Source of the DNA: Sphingomonas sp. 32-66-10 | GTDB taxonomy: Bacteria; Pseudomonadota; Alphaproteobacteria; Sphingomonadales; Sphingomonadaceae | DNA length: 64,000 bases | Reading direction: 5' to 3' | Assembly (NCBI GenBank): GCA_002280565.1 | Contig: NCEF01000003.1 | Location: forward strand, 1 to 64,000 | Part shown: positions 16,655-25,464 of the stretch, piece by piece | Layout of the letters: the number at the start of each line of letters is the position of its first letter | Numbering within the stretch: the first letter of the stretch is position 1 | The notes under the pieces: model-generated | The model's input: the letters and a program-made list of their open reading frames with translations, nothing else | Databases searched by the model: none | What the model was told of the DNA's origin: nothing | Program-made: the position numbers and the translations under genes

Positions 16655-17383
16655 ATGACCACCGGAACCAACGACAAGACCATCCTCGTCACCGGCGCAT
16701 CGAGCGGCATCGGTGAGGCCACCGTGCGCGACCTTGCCGCCACCGGCGCCCGCCTGTTCATCGGTGCGCGCCGTACCGACCGCCTCGCCGCACTGGCAGA
16801 CGAACTCGGCGATAACGTCGCCTGGCAGCAACTCGATGTCGCCGATGGCGACAGTTTCGAGGCGTTCGTCGCAGCGGCGGAAGCACGCTTCGGGCGCGTC
16901 GACGTGCTGGTCAACAACGCCGGCGTGATGCCGCTTTCGCGCCTCGACGCGCTGAAGCGTGACGAGTGGAAGCGGATGGTCGACGTCAACATCCATGGCG
17001 TGCTGAACGGCATCGCCGCAGTGTTGCCGCGCTTCGCCGCGCAGGGCGGTGGGCATGTCGTCAATGTCGCGTCGATCGCGGCGCACATGGTTGCCCCGAC
17101 CGCGGCGGTCTATTGCGGCACCAAATATGCCGTCTGGGCGATCACCGAAGGGCTGCGGATGGAGCATGACGATATCCGCACCACGATCATCTCCCCCGGC
17201 GTGGTCGCGACCGAATTGGGCGACGACATCACCGTCCCGGAGATTGCCGAGGGGCTGAAGCAGTGGCGCCAGAAGTCGCTGACACCCGACGCCATCGCCC
17301 ACGCGATTGCCTACGCCATCGCCCAGCCCGACGGGGTCGATGTCAGCGAGATCATCGTCCGCCCGGCGGGTGGTGCATTCTGA
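16655..17383 (+). CDS. Short-chain dehydrogenase/reductase (SDR)
   Basis: 242 residues, classical SDR. Cofactor motif TGASSGIGEA near residue 13, NNAG (LVNNAGVMPLSRLD) and catalytic Ser with YCGTK (Tyr/Lys). The ending DGVDVSEIIVRPAGGAF is like YdfG/serine-dehydrogenase-type members. Substrate not predictable. An aaagga ribosome binding site precedes ATG 16655. Probably controlled by the divergent AraC regulator. Confidence 0.9.
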   Translation: MTTGTNDKTILVTGASSGIGEATVRDLAATGARLFIGARRTDRLAALADELGDNVAWQQLDVADGDSFEAFVAAAEARFGRVDVLVNNAGVMPLSRLDALKRDEWKRMVDVNIHGVLNGIAAVLPRFAAQGGGHVVNVASIAAHMVAPTAAVYCGTKYAVWAITEGLRMEHDDIRTTIISPGVVATELGDDITVPEIAEGLKQWRQKSLTPDAIAHAIAYAIAQPDGVDVSEIIVRPAGGAF

Positions 17384-17389
17384 ACGAAC

Positions 17390-17421
17390 AAGGCCCCGAA
17401 TGCCTGTGCATCCGGGGCCTT
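17390..17421. terminator. Hairpin between convergent SDR and ppa genes
   Basis: An inverted repeat with arms at 17390-17403 and 17408-17421, one mismatch, and a 4-nt loop, lying 6 bp after the SDR stop and 24 bp from the ppa stop. Only short T/A runs flank it (CTT/AAG), so it may be a weak shared terminator. Confidence 0.6.
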
Positions 17422-17445
17422 GCGAACTTCGATACGGGAAGCGGG

Positions 17446-17994
17446 TCAGGCGGCTGCGGCGGCCTTGGCCTGCTTCGCCGCCTCGATCGCTTCGATCACG
17501 ATCCGCTTGGCTTCCTCGGCATCGCCCCACTCGCCGATGCGGACCCACTTTTCGGACTCCAGGTCCTTATAATGTTTGAAGAAATGCTCGATCTGCTGAA
17601 GCACGATCGAGGGCAGGTCGCCGCGCTCGCCGACATCGGTGTAATAGGGGAAGGTCGTATCGACCGGGACGCACACCAGCTTTTCGTCGCCGCCAGCCTC
17701 GTCTTCCAGCTTGAGCACGCCGATCGGGCGCGCGCGGACGACGCAGCCCGGGATGAAGGGCGAGCGCGAGATCACCAGCGCGTCGAGTGGATCGCCATCG
17801 GGCGACAGCGTGTGCGGCACGAAGCCATAATTCGCCGGGTAGCGCATCGGCGTGTGCAGGATGCGGTCGACGAACAGCGCGCCCGATTCCTTGTCGAACT
17901 CATACTTCACCGGCTCACCGCCGGTCGGCACTTCGATGATGACGTTGAGGCTGTGCGGCGGATTGTCGCCGACAGGGATTTTGTCGATACGCAT
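17446..17994 (-). CDS. ppa: Inorganic pyrophosphatase (family I)
   Basis: 182 residues from ATG 17994. Family I soluble PPase: NVIIEVPTGGEPVKYEFDK, MRYPANYGFVPHTLSPDGDP and DGDPLDALVI with the metal-binding aspartates, then VKHY-type FFKHYKDLE. Hydrolyses PPi to phosphate, pulling biosynthetic reactions forward. The Ala-rich C-terminus is a small extension. A large inverted repeat lies directly upstream (18018-18097). Confidence 0.96.
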   Translation of the reverse strand: MRIDKIPVGDNPPHSLNVIIEVPTGGEPVKYEFDKESGALFVDRILHTPMRYPANYGFVPHTLSPDGDPLDALVISRSPFIPGCVVRARPIGVLKLEDEAGGDEKLVCVPVDTTFPYYTDVGERGDLPSIVLQQIEHFFKHYKDLESEKWVRIGEWGDAEEAKRIVIEAIEAAKQAKAAAAA

Positions 17995-18017
17995 TGGTCG
18001 TCCTCTGTTTGGTCGAG

Positions 18018-18097
18018 CGGCACCAGCCCGCTCCCCCACCCGGCCACCCAACGCCAGTATCCTATGGGTGGCCGGGTGGGGGAGCGGGCTGGTGCCG
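18018..18097. repeat. Perfect 33-bp inverted repeat (long hairpin)
   Basis: Bases 18018-18050 and 18065-18097 are exact reverse complements over 33 bp, separated by a 14-nt loop (18051-18064). It fills the 111-bp space between the M61 peptidase stop and the ppa start, both on the minus strand. It could be a REP/MITE-like element, an mRNA-stabilising hairpin or a terminator; there is no T-run after it in the minus direction. Confidence 0.9.
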
Positions 18098-18105
18098 TAC
18101 TCGCG

Positions 18106-20022
18106 TCAGCGAGCTGACAAAAGTCTATCCAGGCCACCCTCTCCGGTGCCGATTTTTTCGAGGCGCGGATAGCGCAGGCCGCCGGTATAGTCGATGGTCG
18201 TTTCGCGATAGCGCGTGCCGCTTTTCACGAGCAGCTTGATTGGCGTTTTTGAGGTCTTGGCTTCGGTCACTGCCGCCTTCAGCCGGTCGTCGCTATATTC
18301 CCGACCCGCGATCGCCACGATCGTGTCGCCCAGGTCGAGCCCGGCGTTGAACGCGGGCGAATCCCAGGTGACGCTGGACACCGCACCGCCCTTGCCCACG
18401 GCCAGCCCCAGCGAATAGCTGAGATCCGTCCGCCCGCCGCGCTTTTCGGCGTTCTTGAACGCTGCGGTCGGCTCGTCGGTGTAGATCAGGCGGTAGCCAT
18501 TTTCGGTGAAACCGGCGAGCGGCGCCTTGGGCGCGACATCATAGACGCGCGCCGTCAGGAACCCGGCCCAGTCATAGGGCTGGATGGCGTTCAGCGTCGC
18601 CGCGACCTCGGTCAGGTCATAGGTGAGCACGCCCCAGTCGCCGTCGCGCATCCCGAAGAACGCACGCGCGAAATCGTCCATCGACTGTTTGCCGCGCGAC
18701 AGCTCACGCAGCTTGGCGTCGGCCTCCAGCCAGATCAGCAGGCCTTCATTGTAATAATCCTCCGACCGCTGCCAGCTCACCCAGCCCTTCGGACGGCGCG
18801 CGGAGATGATCGGATCGTTGGTCGTGTCGACCAGGGGACGCCACTCCCGCGCCGGGCGGTTGTCGAGGCTCGCGGCGATGTTGGCGAGCATGTCGAGCGT
18901 ATCCTGTTTCGACACGATGCCCGAGCGCGCCTGGAGGACATAGCCCCAGAACTGCGTTTGCCCCTCATACACCCACAACAAGGAGTCGCGCATCGGGGTG
19001 CGGAAATCGGGGGTCCAGCTGTCATTGCCGCGGCGGAACTTGCCGTTCCAGCTATGGACGAATTCGTGCGGGAGCAGGTTGCGCGATCCGGGGCCGTCGT
19101 TCCACTTGGTGAAATAGCCCGGCCCGACTCCATTCTCCGAACTGCGGTGATGCTCGAGGCCGATGCCGCCCATCTCGTCGCTGATCGCCAGCAGGAATTC
19201 ATACTGGTCATAATGCTGCGCGCCGAACAGCTTGATCGACTGTTCAACCAGCTTCCTGTGCGCCTCGATCTGCTCGGGCTTGGCGTCCAGCTCCTCGGGC
19301 TCGTCGGCGAAGACGTTGAGGTCGACGCGGTCGGACAGTTTGAACTCGCGATAGTTGCGGCCGGCGAACACCGGCGAGTCGATCAGCGTTTCGTAATCGG
19401 TGGTTTCGTAGACATAGGCGTCACCCTGCTTCTTCGCAGGCAGGCCCGACACGGCAGTCCAGCCCTTGGGGTAGGTGACGGTCGCCGACACCGGGATGCG
19501 GCGGGTGAAATAGCCGGCGGGATAGAGGCTGACCTGTTCGAACTGCAGGTTGAGCATGGTGGGGGCAATCGACACGCGGCCCTGATCGCGGTTGGTAGCC
19601 CCGACGAACTGGAATTCGATGTCGAGCTGCTTCGCGCCGGCCGGCACGTCGAGATGGAACGCCCAGACGTCGACCGTGTCGCGGGTCCAGGCGACCGGCT
19701 TGCCATTGGCGCTGATCTTCAGGCCCGCCAGCTTCTCGATCTCGCCGCGCGCGGCATGCTTGCCGGGCAGCCAGGCGGGCATCATCAGCACCATCGGGCC
19801 GGCATCGGCGACCGGGATCACCTGCTTCACGCGATAGATCGCCTGCTGCACATCGGTCGCATCGACCTTGACCGTCATCGTGCCGGGATAGGCGACGTCC
19901 TTGGCGACCGGGATGCGGTTGTCGAACGGCAGCGGCTGGGGCGTGCTGTTCTGGGCGGTGGCGCCAAAGGAGACGGATGCGGTGGCGAGCAACAGGGCGG
20001 TAAGCGCAACGGCGCGACGCAT
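18106..20022 (-). CDS. M61-family glycyl aminopeptidase with PDZ domain
   Basis: 638 residues, signal peptide ending about residue 23 (FGATAQ). N-terminal beta-domain (about 40-240), then the metallopeptidase core with HEFVHSWNGK (His319, Glu320, His323) and a downstream Glu in WVYEGQTQFWG. A PDZ domain is at about 535-610 (SYSLGLAVGKGGAVSSVTWD, LGDTIVAIAG). Secreted zinc aminopeptidase that removes N-terminal Gly/Ala. Full length, no defect visible. Alone on its transcript or followed by ppa. Confidence 0.93.
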   Translation of the reverse strand: MRRAVALTALLLATASVSFGATAQNSTPQPLPFDNRIPVAKDVAYPGTMTVKVDATDVQQAIYRVKQVIPVADAGPMVLMMPAWLPGKHAARGEIEKLAGLKISANGKPVAWTRDTVDVWAFHLDVPAGAKQLDIEFQFVGATNRDQGRVSIAPTMLNLQFEQVSLYPAGYFTRRIPVSATVTYPKGWTAVSGLPAKKQGDAYVYETTDYETLIDSPVFAGRNYREFKLSDRVDLNVFADEPEELDAKPEQIEAHRKLVEQSIKLFGAQHYDQYEFLLAISDEMGGIGLEHHRSSENGVGPGYFTKWNDGPGSRNLLPHEFVHSWNGKFRRGNDSWTPDFRTPMRDSLLWVYEGQTQFWGYVLQARSGIVSKQDTLDMLANIAASLDNRPAREWRPLVDTTNDPIISARRPKGWVSWQRSEDYYNEGLLIWLEADAKLRELSRGKQSMDDFARAFFGMRDGDWGVLTYDLTEVAATLNAIQPYDWAGFLTARVYDVAPKAPLAGFTENGYRLIYTDEPTAAFKNAEKRGGRTDLSYSLGLAVGKGGAVSSVTWDSPAFNAGLDLGDTIVAIAGREYSDDRLKAAVTEAKTSKTPIKLLVKSGTRYRETTIDYTGGLRYPRLEKIGTGEGGLDRLLSAR

Positions 20023-20146
20023 GAACGAACCTTTCGGGAGGAGGCGAGTTATTTTGTTACCCTAATCAGTCCAAGGCGACGAGGTAAAGCCTTGCTGCAA
20101 ATAGGCTTCACGGCTTGCTTACCATTTTCGCGCTAAACCGTGCGCC

Positions 20147-21451
20147 ATGTATCACGACCCCGCCCTTGCCCGCAGCGTGAAGGTCGATCCGCGGCCCAAA
20201 TCCGCCGTCAGCACCGGATGCGGCCTGGCCGGTCTGGTCGGGATGGCGATCTGGCTGACCATCGCGCGCACCTATGGTCTCGATGGCCCGTTCGCGGCGT
20301 TGGTGAACCTCGCGGCGGGCGGCATCCCGATGGTGTTGTGGGCGGTGTTCGTCGACAAGGTGCACCGCAATCCGACGACCGGGGTCAAGTGGAGCGATCC
20401 GCGCCCGCTCAGCGAAACGCGCGACATTTCGATCACCAAGCTGGCCGGGCTGTGGCTGACCTGGGGCGGGATTGCCGGCATCTATGCCGTGTGCCGTTTC
20501 TACTGGGAGGGCAATTTCGCCTTTGCCATGTGGTGCTTCCAGATGGCGGCGCCGGCGCTGTTCATCCTGTCGATCCCCTATGTGCTGTGGATCGACCGCC
20601 ACCTCGAAAAGCCCAAGGATGGCGCGTTCATGCTGGGCGCATGGCTGATCGGATCGAAGGAGCCGGTGGACGAGGCCGCGATCCACAACCATCTGCGCAG
20701 CTGGGCGGTGAAGGCGTTCTTCCTCGCCTTCATGCTCGCGATCGTGCCGCCGGGGTTCGGCGCATTCGTGCGCGCAGATGCGAGCGGCATCCTGACCAAC
20801 CCGATCGCGCTCGCCAACTGGCTGATCACCGGCATGTTCATGCTCGACGTGGCGTTTGCGACGGTCGGCTATATCCTCACCTTCCGCCCGCTCGACAGCC
20901 ATATCCGCACCGCCAACCCATATGCGGGGGCATGGGCGGTGGCGCTGATCTGCTACCCGCCGTTCATCCTGATGGGCAATGGCGGCCCGCTCGACTATCA
21001 CCCCGGCACGTCGGACTGGACGCACTGGCTGGCGGGGCATGACGTGCTGTTGTGGATCGTCGGTGCGGTGCTTGTGGCGCTGACCGGCATCTATGCCTGG
21101 GCGACGATGGCGTTCGGATTTCGCTTTTCGAACCTCACCCATCGCGGGATCATCACCCACGGGCCCTATGCCTGGACGCGGCACCCGGCGTATCTGTCGA
21201 AGAACCTGTTCTGGTGGATCGCGACCTGCCCGCTGCTGGTCACGACCGGGAGCCTGGCGGATGCGGCGCGCGCGACCCTGCTGCTCGGGCTGGTCAGCCT
21301 GATCTATTATGTCCGCGCGAAGACCGAGGAAAAGCATCTCGGCGAAGACCCCGACTATCGGGCATATAGCGAATGGATGGAGCGCAACGCGCCGATCCCG
21401 CGGCTTTTTGCGTGGGTGATGGGGAAGACGGGGAAGGTTGAGGTGGCGTAG
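20147..21451 (+). CDS. Isoprenylcysteine/phospholipid methyltransferase-like membrane protein
   Basis: 434 residues with about ten hydrophobic segments. The C-terminal third has the ICMT/PEMT signature: GPYAWTRHPAYLSKNLFWW followed by YYVRAKTEEKHLGEDPDYRA, the SAM-binding and Glu-containing region of this family. The N-terminal 270 residues are an extra multi-span region. It likely methylates a membrane-embedded lipid or prenyl substrate. Divergent from the M61 gene. Confidence 0.85.
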   Translation: MYHDPALARSVKVDPRPKSAVSTGCGLAGLVGMAIWLTIARTYGLDGPFAALVNLAAGGIPMVLWAVFVDKVHRNPTTGVKWSDPRPLSETRDISITKLAGLWLTWGGIAGIYAVCRFYWEGNFAFAMWCFQMAAPALFILSIPYVLWIDRHLEKPKDGAFMLGAWLIGSKEPVDEAAIHNHLRSWAVKAFFLAFMLAIVPPGFGAFVRADASGILTNPIALANWLITGMFMLDVAFATVGYILTFRPLDSHIRTANPYAGAWAVALICYPPFILMGNGGPLDYHPGTSDWTHWLAGHDVLLWIVGAVLVALTGIYAWATMAFGFRFSNLTHRGIITHGPYAWTRHPAYLSKNLFWWIATCPLLVTTGSLADAARATLLLGLVSLIYYVRAKTEEKHLGEDPDYRAYSEWMERNAPIPRLFAWVMGKTGKVEVA

Positions 21452-21511
21452 GTTTTGAGGTTGGGCGTGACCGCAAGTGCTAGAATGTCCGACTAACGTT
21501 AGAAACTGGAC

Positions 21512-21763
21512 TTAGCCTGTTCGACCTCGAAAAGCTTGTTTCAGAAGCGCGGTAGTGGCCCACCCTGCCATGCCGCCGATAACGAATGCGGCGAAAGCTG
21601 CTCCTAAAATGCGTATTTCAAGTGAAGGGCTGCAATCATCAGAAATGCAGTGTGCTGCAAATGAATCAAAAAATAGCCCAAACAAGAAGAAGCCCGCGAT
21701 GACCCACACAACAAAACCTGCAATACCAGCCCAACTAGGGCCTCGCGATTCAGAGTAAGTCAT
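21512..21763 (-). CDS. Small two-span membrane protein
   Basis: 83 residues with two hydrophobic segments (about 12-33, IAGFVVWVIAGFFLFGLFF, and 49-70, ILGAAFAAFVIGGMAGWATT) separated by a loop with two Cys (HCISDDCSPS). Base composition is visibly less GC-rich than neighbours, which may point to a foreign or fast-evolving gene. No clear ribosome binding site. Starts 4 bp after the stop of the DUF2332 frame. Not recognised. Confidence 0.5.
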   Translation of the reverse strand: MTYSESRGPSWAGIAGFVVWVIAGFFLFGLFFDSFAAHCISDDCSPSLEIRILGAAFAAFVIGGMAGWATTALLKQAFRGRTG

Positions 21764-21767
21764 TGGC

Positions 21768-22910
21768 CTATGATATCGGCGGAAATAACCGTCCGCTAGG
21801 GGTCGGTTCCCAACAGACAGCTTTTGTAGGTTCGCAGCTTAGAACAACCTCGTCACCCCGGCCTTGTGCCGGGGTCCACCCATCCTCGCCTCCGACGATC
21901 GATCCTCCTGCTTCGCGCCTGCCTCCCGGTGGACCCCGGCGCACCGTCAGTTCGTGGCGGAAGGTGTGCCGGTTCGCCTCGACCGCGATCCAGGCCAGCG
22001 GGCGTTCGGGCGTTGCCGTCGCGCCCGCTACTTCCATCGCGTCGGTGATCGCCGCCTGTCGCTCGGCACCGAGATATTGCCAGACGATTGAATGCATCAG
22101 CACGCGGGTCGTCCCCGCTGCCTGTGGCCGGGCGAGCGCCGCGACGACAAATGCCGCCGCATCCGCCTCGACCAGATCGGGCGCGCGCCGGGCCGCCTCC
22201 GCCGCTGCGATCTCCAGCCGCTCCGCGCGCACGCGATGCTCGGGCCAGGCATAGGCGCGCAGCCGCAGCAATTCCTCAGGGTCGGTCAGGTCGATCGGCG
22301 CGACGTCGCAGCCGCGTAGCGCCACGATCTCGACCGCAGCCTCGGGCGGTGGCGGGCCACGCCAGTCGGGGGCGATCCGCATTGCCGCATCGTCCGGCCC
22401 GACCGCGATCCCGCCCAGGTCGTAGCGATAGCGGTCCATCATCAGGTTGATCCCGGCGCTCGACCCGATTTCGATACATTCGAACCGTCCCGGCAGGCCG
22501 TGCGCCGCCAGCCACAGCATTGCGGCGGCATAGTTGCTCGACCGCGCTGCCTCATTGGTTTGCGGCGGGCCGTCGAGCCAGGGAAGTAAGGGCGCGTCGT
22601 GCGCGTCGATTGCGGCGTTGACCAGCGGTCCGGCATCGACCGCCTCCCCCGCATAGAGCGGCGCCAGCGACGGCGCCGCGCCGGTCAGGTGCAGCGCATG
22701 CAGCCCGCCCGCCGCGCGCAGCGGCAATGCGTCAGCCATCGGCTTGCCGGGCCAGTCGCGCAGCCTTGCGCGGAACGCCCCCGGCCCGTCGATCCCGTCG
22801 AGGATCGCCTGCACCACGCTGGCGGTCAGGCCCGCGTCGTTGGCGCGGCAATAGTCCACCTGATTGGCGAACGCGGTCCGTACATCCTCCAGCGTCATCC
22901 AGTCGGCCAT
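21768..22910 (-). CDS. DUF2332 family protein with repeat-derived C-terminal tail
   Basis: 380 residues from ATG 22910, with ribosome binding site ggaggtag. The DUF2332 core is clear to about residue 322: [20 protein letters not shown] (methyltransferase-like loop), [18 protein letters not shown], and [16 protein letters not shown]. After RHELTVRR the frame runs into an intergenic hairpin repeat (21855-21939) and encodes about 55 residues of low-complexity tail instead of the usual His/Pro-type family ending. So the real 3' end seems replaced by repeat DNA. Divergent from hisG. Function of the family is unknown. Confidence 0.8.
   Translation of the reverse strand: MADWMTLEDVRTAFANQVDYCRANDAGLTASVVQAILDGIDGPGAFRARLRDWPGKPMADALPLRAAGGLHALHLTGAAPSLAPLYAGEAVDAGPLVNAAIDAHDAPLLPWLDGPPQTNEAARSSNYAAAMLWLAAHGLPGRFECIEIGSSAGINLMMDRYRYDLGGIAVGPDDAAMRIAPDWRGPPPPEAAVEIVALRGCDVAPIDLTDPEELLRLRAYAWPEHRVRAERLEIAAAEAARRAPDLVEADAAAFVVAALARPQAAGTTRVLMHSIVWQYLGAERQAAITDAMEVAGATATPERPLAWIAVEANRHTFRHELTVRRGPPGGRREAGGSIVGGEDGWTPAQGRGDEVVLSCEPTKAVCWEPTPSGRLFPPIS
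21855..21939. repeat. REP-like hairpin element at 3' end of DUF2332 gene
   Basis: A nested pair of inverted repeats: 21855-21862 pairs with 21868-21875 (ACCCCGGC/GCCGGGGT), and 21869-21880 pairs with 21928-21939 (12 bp). This composition (gtcaccccgg...gtgccggggtcca) is typical of intergenic dispersed repeats in sphingomonads. Here it is inside the open frame of the DUF2332 gene. Confidence 0.75.
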
Positions 22911-22969
22911 ATCTACCTCCGACCCTCTTGTTGCGCCGCAACGCCCCCCCAAGTAAAGGCGCGCAACCC

Positions 22970-23644
22970 ATGACCGACACCAGCACCGATCCGATCATCC
23001 TTGCCGTACCCAAGGGCCGCATCCTCGAAGAGGCGCTGCCGCTGCTGGCGCATGCCGGAATCGTGCCCGAAGCGGCGTTTTCGGATGAGAGCAGCCGCGC
23101 GCTGCGCTTCAAGACCAACCGCCCCGATATCGACCTGATCCGGGTGCGCGCGTTCGATGTCGCGACCTTTGTCGCGCATGGCGCGGCACAGCTGGGCATC
23201 GTCGGGTCGGACGTGCTCGCCGAGTTCGCCTATTCGGAGCTGTATGCGCCGGTCGACCTTGGCATCGGGCATTGCCGCCTGTCGGTGGCCGAGCCGGCCG
23301 CGCTCGCCGCGACCGACGATCCGCGCGGGTGGAGCCATGTCCGCGTCGCGACCAAGTACCCGCATCTGACGCGCAAGCATTTCGAGGCGCGCGGCGTGCA
23401 GGCCGAGTGCATCAAGCTGAATGGCGCGATGGAGCTGGCCCCGCTGCTCGACCTGGCCCCGCGCATCGTCGATCTGGTGTCGTCGGGCCGCACGCTCAAG
23501 GAAAACGGGCTGGTCGAGGTCGAGACGATCATGGAGGTGTCGAGCCGCCTGATCGCCAACCGCGCCGCGTTCAAGACGCGGCCGGAGATCGTGCCGCTGG
23601 TCGACGCCTTTCGGCGCGCGGTGGAAAGCGAGGCTGCCGCATGA
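22970..23644 (+). CDS. hisG: ATP phosphoribosyltransferase HisG, short form
   Basis: 224 residues from ATG 22970. It performs the first step of histidine synthesis (ATP + PRPP). Motifs: [27 protein letters not shown], and [18 protein letters not shown] (PRPP-binding region). It ends without the C-terminal regulatory domain, so it is the short form that needs HisZ for activity; hisZ is not in this window. hisD starts within its last bases (ATGA at 23641). Confidence 0.95.
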   Translation: MTDTSTDPIILAVPKGRILEEALPLLAHAGIVPEAAFSDESSRALRFKTNRPDIDLIRVRAFDVATFVAHGAAQLGIVGSDVLAEFAYSELYAPVDLGIGHCRLSVAEPAALAATDDPRGWSHVRVATKYPHLTRKHFEARGVQAECIKLNGAMELAPLLDLAPRIVDLVSSGRTLKENGLVEVETIMEVSSRLIANRAAFKTRPEIVPLVDAFRRAVESEAAA

Positions 23645-24930
23645 TCCGCCTGTCTACGTCCGAGCCGGGCTTTGCCCAGGCGTTCCGCGAACTGGTCGAT
23701 GCGCGGCGCGAGGCCGATGCCGATGTCGCGCGCGACGTCCGCACCATCGTCGCATCCGTGCGCGACGAGGGCGATGCCGCGCTGCACGCCTTTACCCGCA
23801 AGTTCGACCGGCACGACCTCAATGAAACCGGCTGGCGAATCGAAAAGAGCGACTGCATCGCGGCCTATGAGGCGCTCGCGCCCGATCTGCGCGCGGCGCT
23901 CGAACTCGCGGCCAAGCGGATCACCGCTTATCACGAAAAGCAGAAGCCGGCGGACAGCGACACCACCGACGCCGATGGCGTGCGCACCGGCGCGCGCTGG
24001 GGCGCGGTCGAAGCGGCGGGCGTCTATGTCCCCGGCGGGCGCGCGGCCTATCCCAGCTCAGTGCTGATGAACGCGATTCCCGCCAAGGTCGCGGGCGTCG
24101 ATCGCGTCGTGATGGTCACGCCGACCCCGGATGGCGAGATCAACCCGCTCGTCCTTGCCGCCGCGCACATCGCTGGCGTCGACGAAATCTGGCGCGTCGG
24201 CGGGGCGCAGGCGATTGCGGCGCTTGCCTATGGCACAAAGCGAATCGCGGCGGTCGACGTGATCACAGGCCCCGGCAATGCCTGGGTCGCGGAGGCCAAG
24301 CGCCAGCTTTATGGCGTGGTCGGCATCGACATGGTCGCGGGGCCGAGCGAGATCGTCGTCGTTGCGGACGGCAAGAACGACCCCGAATGGATCGCCGCCG
24401 ACCTGCTCAGCCAGTCCGAACATGACCCGACCAGCCAGTCGATCCTGCTGACCGATGACGCGATCCTTGCGGGCAAGGTGGCCGAGGCGGTCGATCGTCA
24501 GATCGGCGAGCTGTCGACGCGCAAGGTCGCGCGGCAGAGCTGGGACGCCAATGGTGCGATCATCCTGACCGCGAACCTCGACGAGGCGATCCCGCTGGTC
24601 AACAAGCTCGCGCCCGAGCATCTCGAGCTGGCGGTGGACGATCCCGATGGGCTGTTCGCGCGGGTGCGCCATGCCGGTTCCGTGTTCCTCGGCCGGATGA
24701 CGCCCGAGGCGATCGGCGACTATGTCGCCGGTCCCAACCACGTCCTGCCCACCGGCCGCCGTGCGCGCTTTGCCAGCGGCCTGTCGGTGCTCGACTTCAT
24801 GAAGCGCACCAGCTTCCTGGCGCTCGATGCGCAGGGGCTGGCGGCGATCGGCCCGGCGGCGGTGGCGCTGGCGGAGGCCGAAGGGCTTCCGGCGCATGCC
24901 AAGTCGGTGGCGCTGCGGCTGATGCCCTAG
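23641..24930 (+). CDS. hisD: Histidinol dehydrogenase HisD
   Basis: 429 residues from ATG 23641, overlapping the hisG stop. It catalyses the last two oxidations of histidine synthesis. Motifs: [60 protein letters not shown] and the catalytic/zinc region [13 protein letters not shown], with [18 protein letters not shown]. Length matches the family (434 in E. coli). nusB follows 66 bp later. Confidence 0.96.
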   Translation: MIRLSTSEPGFAQAFRELVDARREADADVARDVRTIVASVRDEGDAALHAFTRKFDRHDLNETGWRIEKSDCIAAYEALAPDLRAALELAAKRITAYHEKQKPADSDTTDADGVRTGARWGAVEAAGVYVPGGRAAYPSSVLMNAIPAKVAGVDRVVMVTPTPDGEINPLVLAAAHIAGVDEIWRVGGAQAIAALAYGTKRIAAVDVITGPGNAWVAEAKRQLYGVVGIDMVAGPSEIVVVADGKNDPEWIAADLLSQSEHDPTSQSILLTDDAILAGKVAEAVDRQIGELSTRKVARQSWDANGAIILTANLDEAIPLVNKLAPEHLELAVDDPDGLFARVRHAGSVFLGRMTPEAIGDYVAGPNHVLPTGRRARFASGLSVLDFMKRTSFLALDAQGLAAIGPAAVALAEAEGLPAHAKSVALRLMP

Positions 24931-24996
24931 CCGCGTTCGGCTTCCAAAAAACACCTGCCCTTCGACAAAGTCGGGGCAAACCGACTAAGAGAGATT

Positions 24997-25458
24997 ATGC
25001 CTAGCCCATCTGCAAAGACCCGTTCCAAAGCCCGTGCCGCTGCGCGCCTTGCCGCCGTGCAGGCACTATACCAGCAGGAGATGGAGAAGACCCCCCTGCC
25101 CCAGCTGCTAACCGAGTTTCACCAGCACCGGCTGGGCGCGACGATCGAGGACGCCGAATATATCGACGCCGATGCGACGTTTTTCGACGATCTGGTCAAG
25201 GGCGTCGATGCGCGCCGCGACGAGATCGACGCGCTGATCGCGTCGAAGCTGGCGGTGGACTGGAGCTTTGACCGGCTCGACCGCCCGATGCGCCAGATCC
25301 TGCGCGCCGGAACCTATGAGCTGCTCGCGCGCAAGGATGTACCGGTGGGCGCGGCGATCAGCGAGTATCTCGACGTCACCGACGCCTTTTACGACCGGCG
25401 CGAGAAGGGGTTCGTCAACGGCCTGCTCGACGCGATTGCGAAGGTGGTGCGGGCTTAA
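24997..25458 (+). CDS. nusB: Transcription antitermination factor NusB
   Basis: 153 residues. All-helical RNA-binding NusB fold: RAAARLAAVQALYQQEMEKT at the start, DWSFDRLDRPMRQILRAGTY and VPVGAAISEYLDVTDAFY, ending GFVNGLLDAIAKVVR. Works with NusE/NusA on boxA RNA, mainly in rRNA operons. Convergent with the 5'-nucleotidase gene, 6 bp apart. Confidence 0.95.
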   Translation: MPSPSAKTRSKARAAARLAAVQALYQQEMEKTPLPQLLTEFHQHRLGATIEDAEYIDADATFFDDLVKGVDARRDEIDALIASKLAVDWSFDRLDRPMRQILRAGTYELLARKDVPVGAAISEYLDVTDAFYDRREKGFVNGLLDAIAKVVRA

Positions 25459-25464
25459 GAAGGG

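Noticed and set aside
24955..24980. Possible terminator after hisD
   Set aside because: Short palindromic fragment (cttcgacaaagtcgggg) without a T-run; more likely a repeat remnant.
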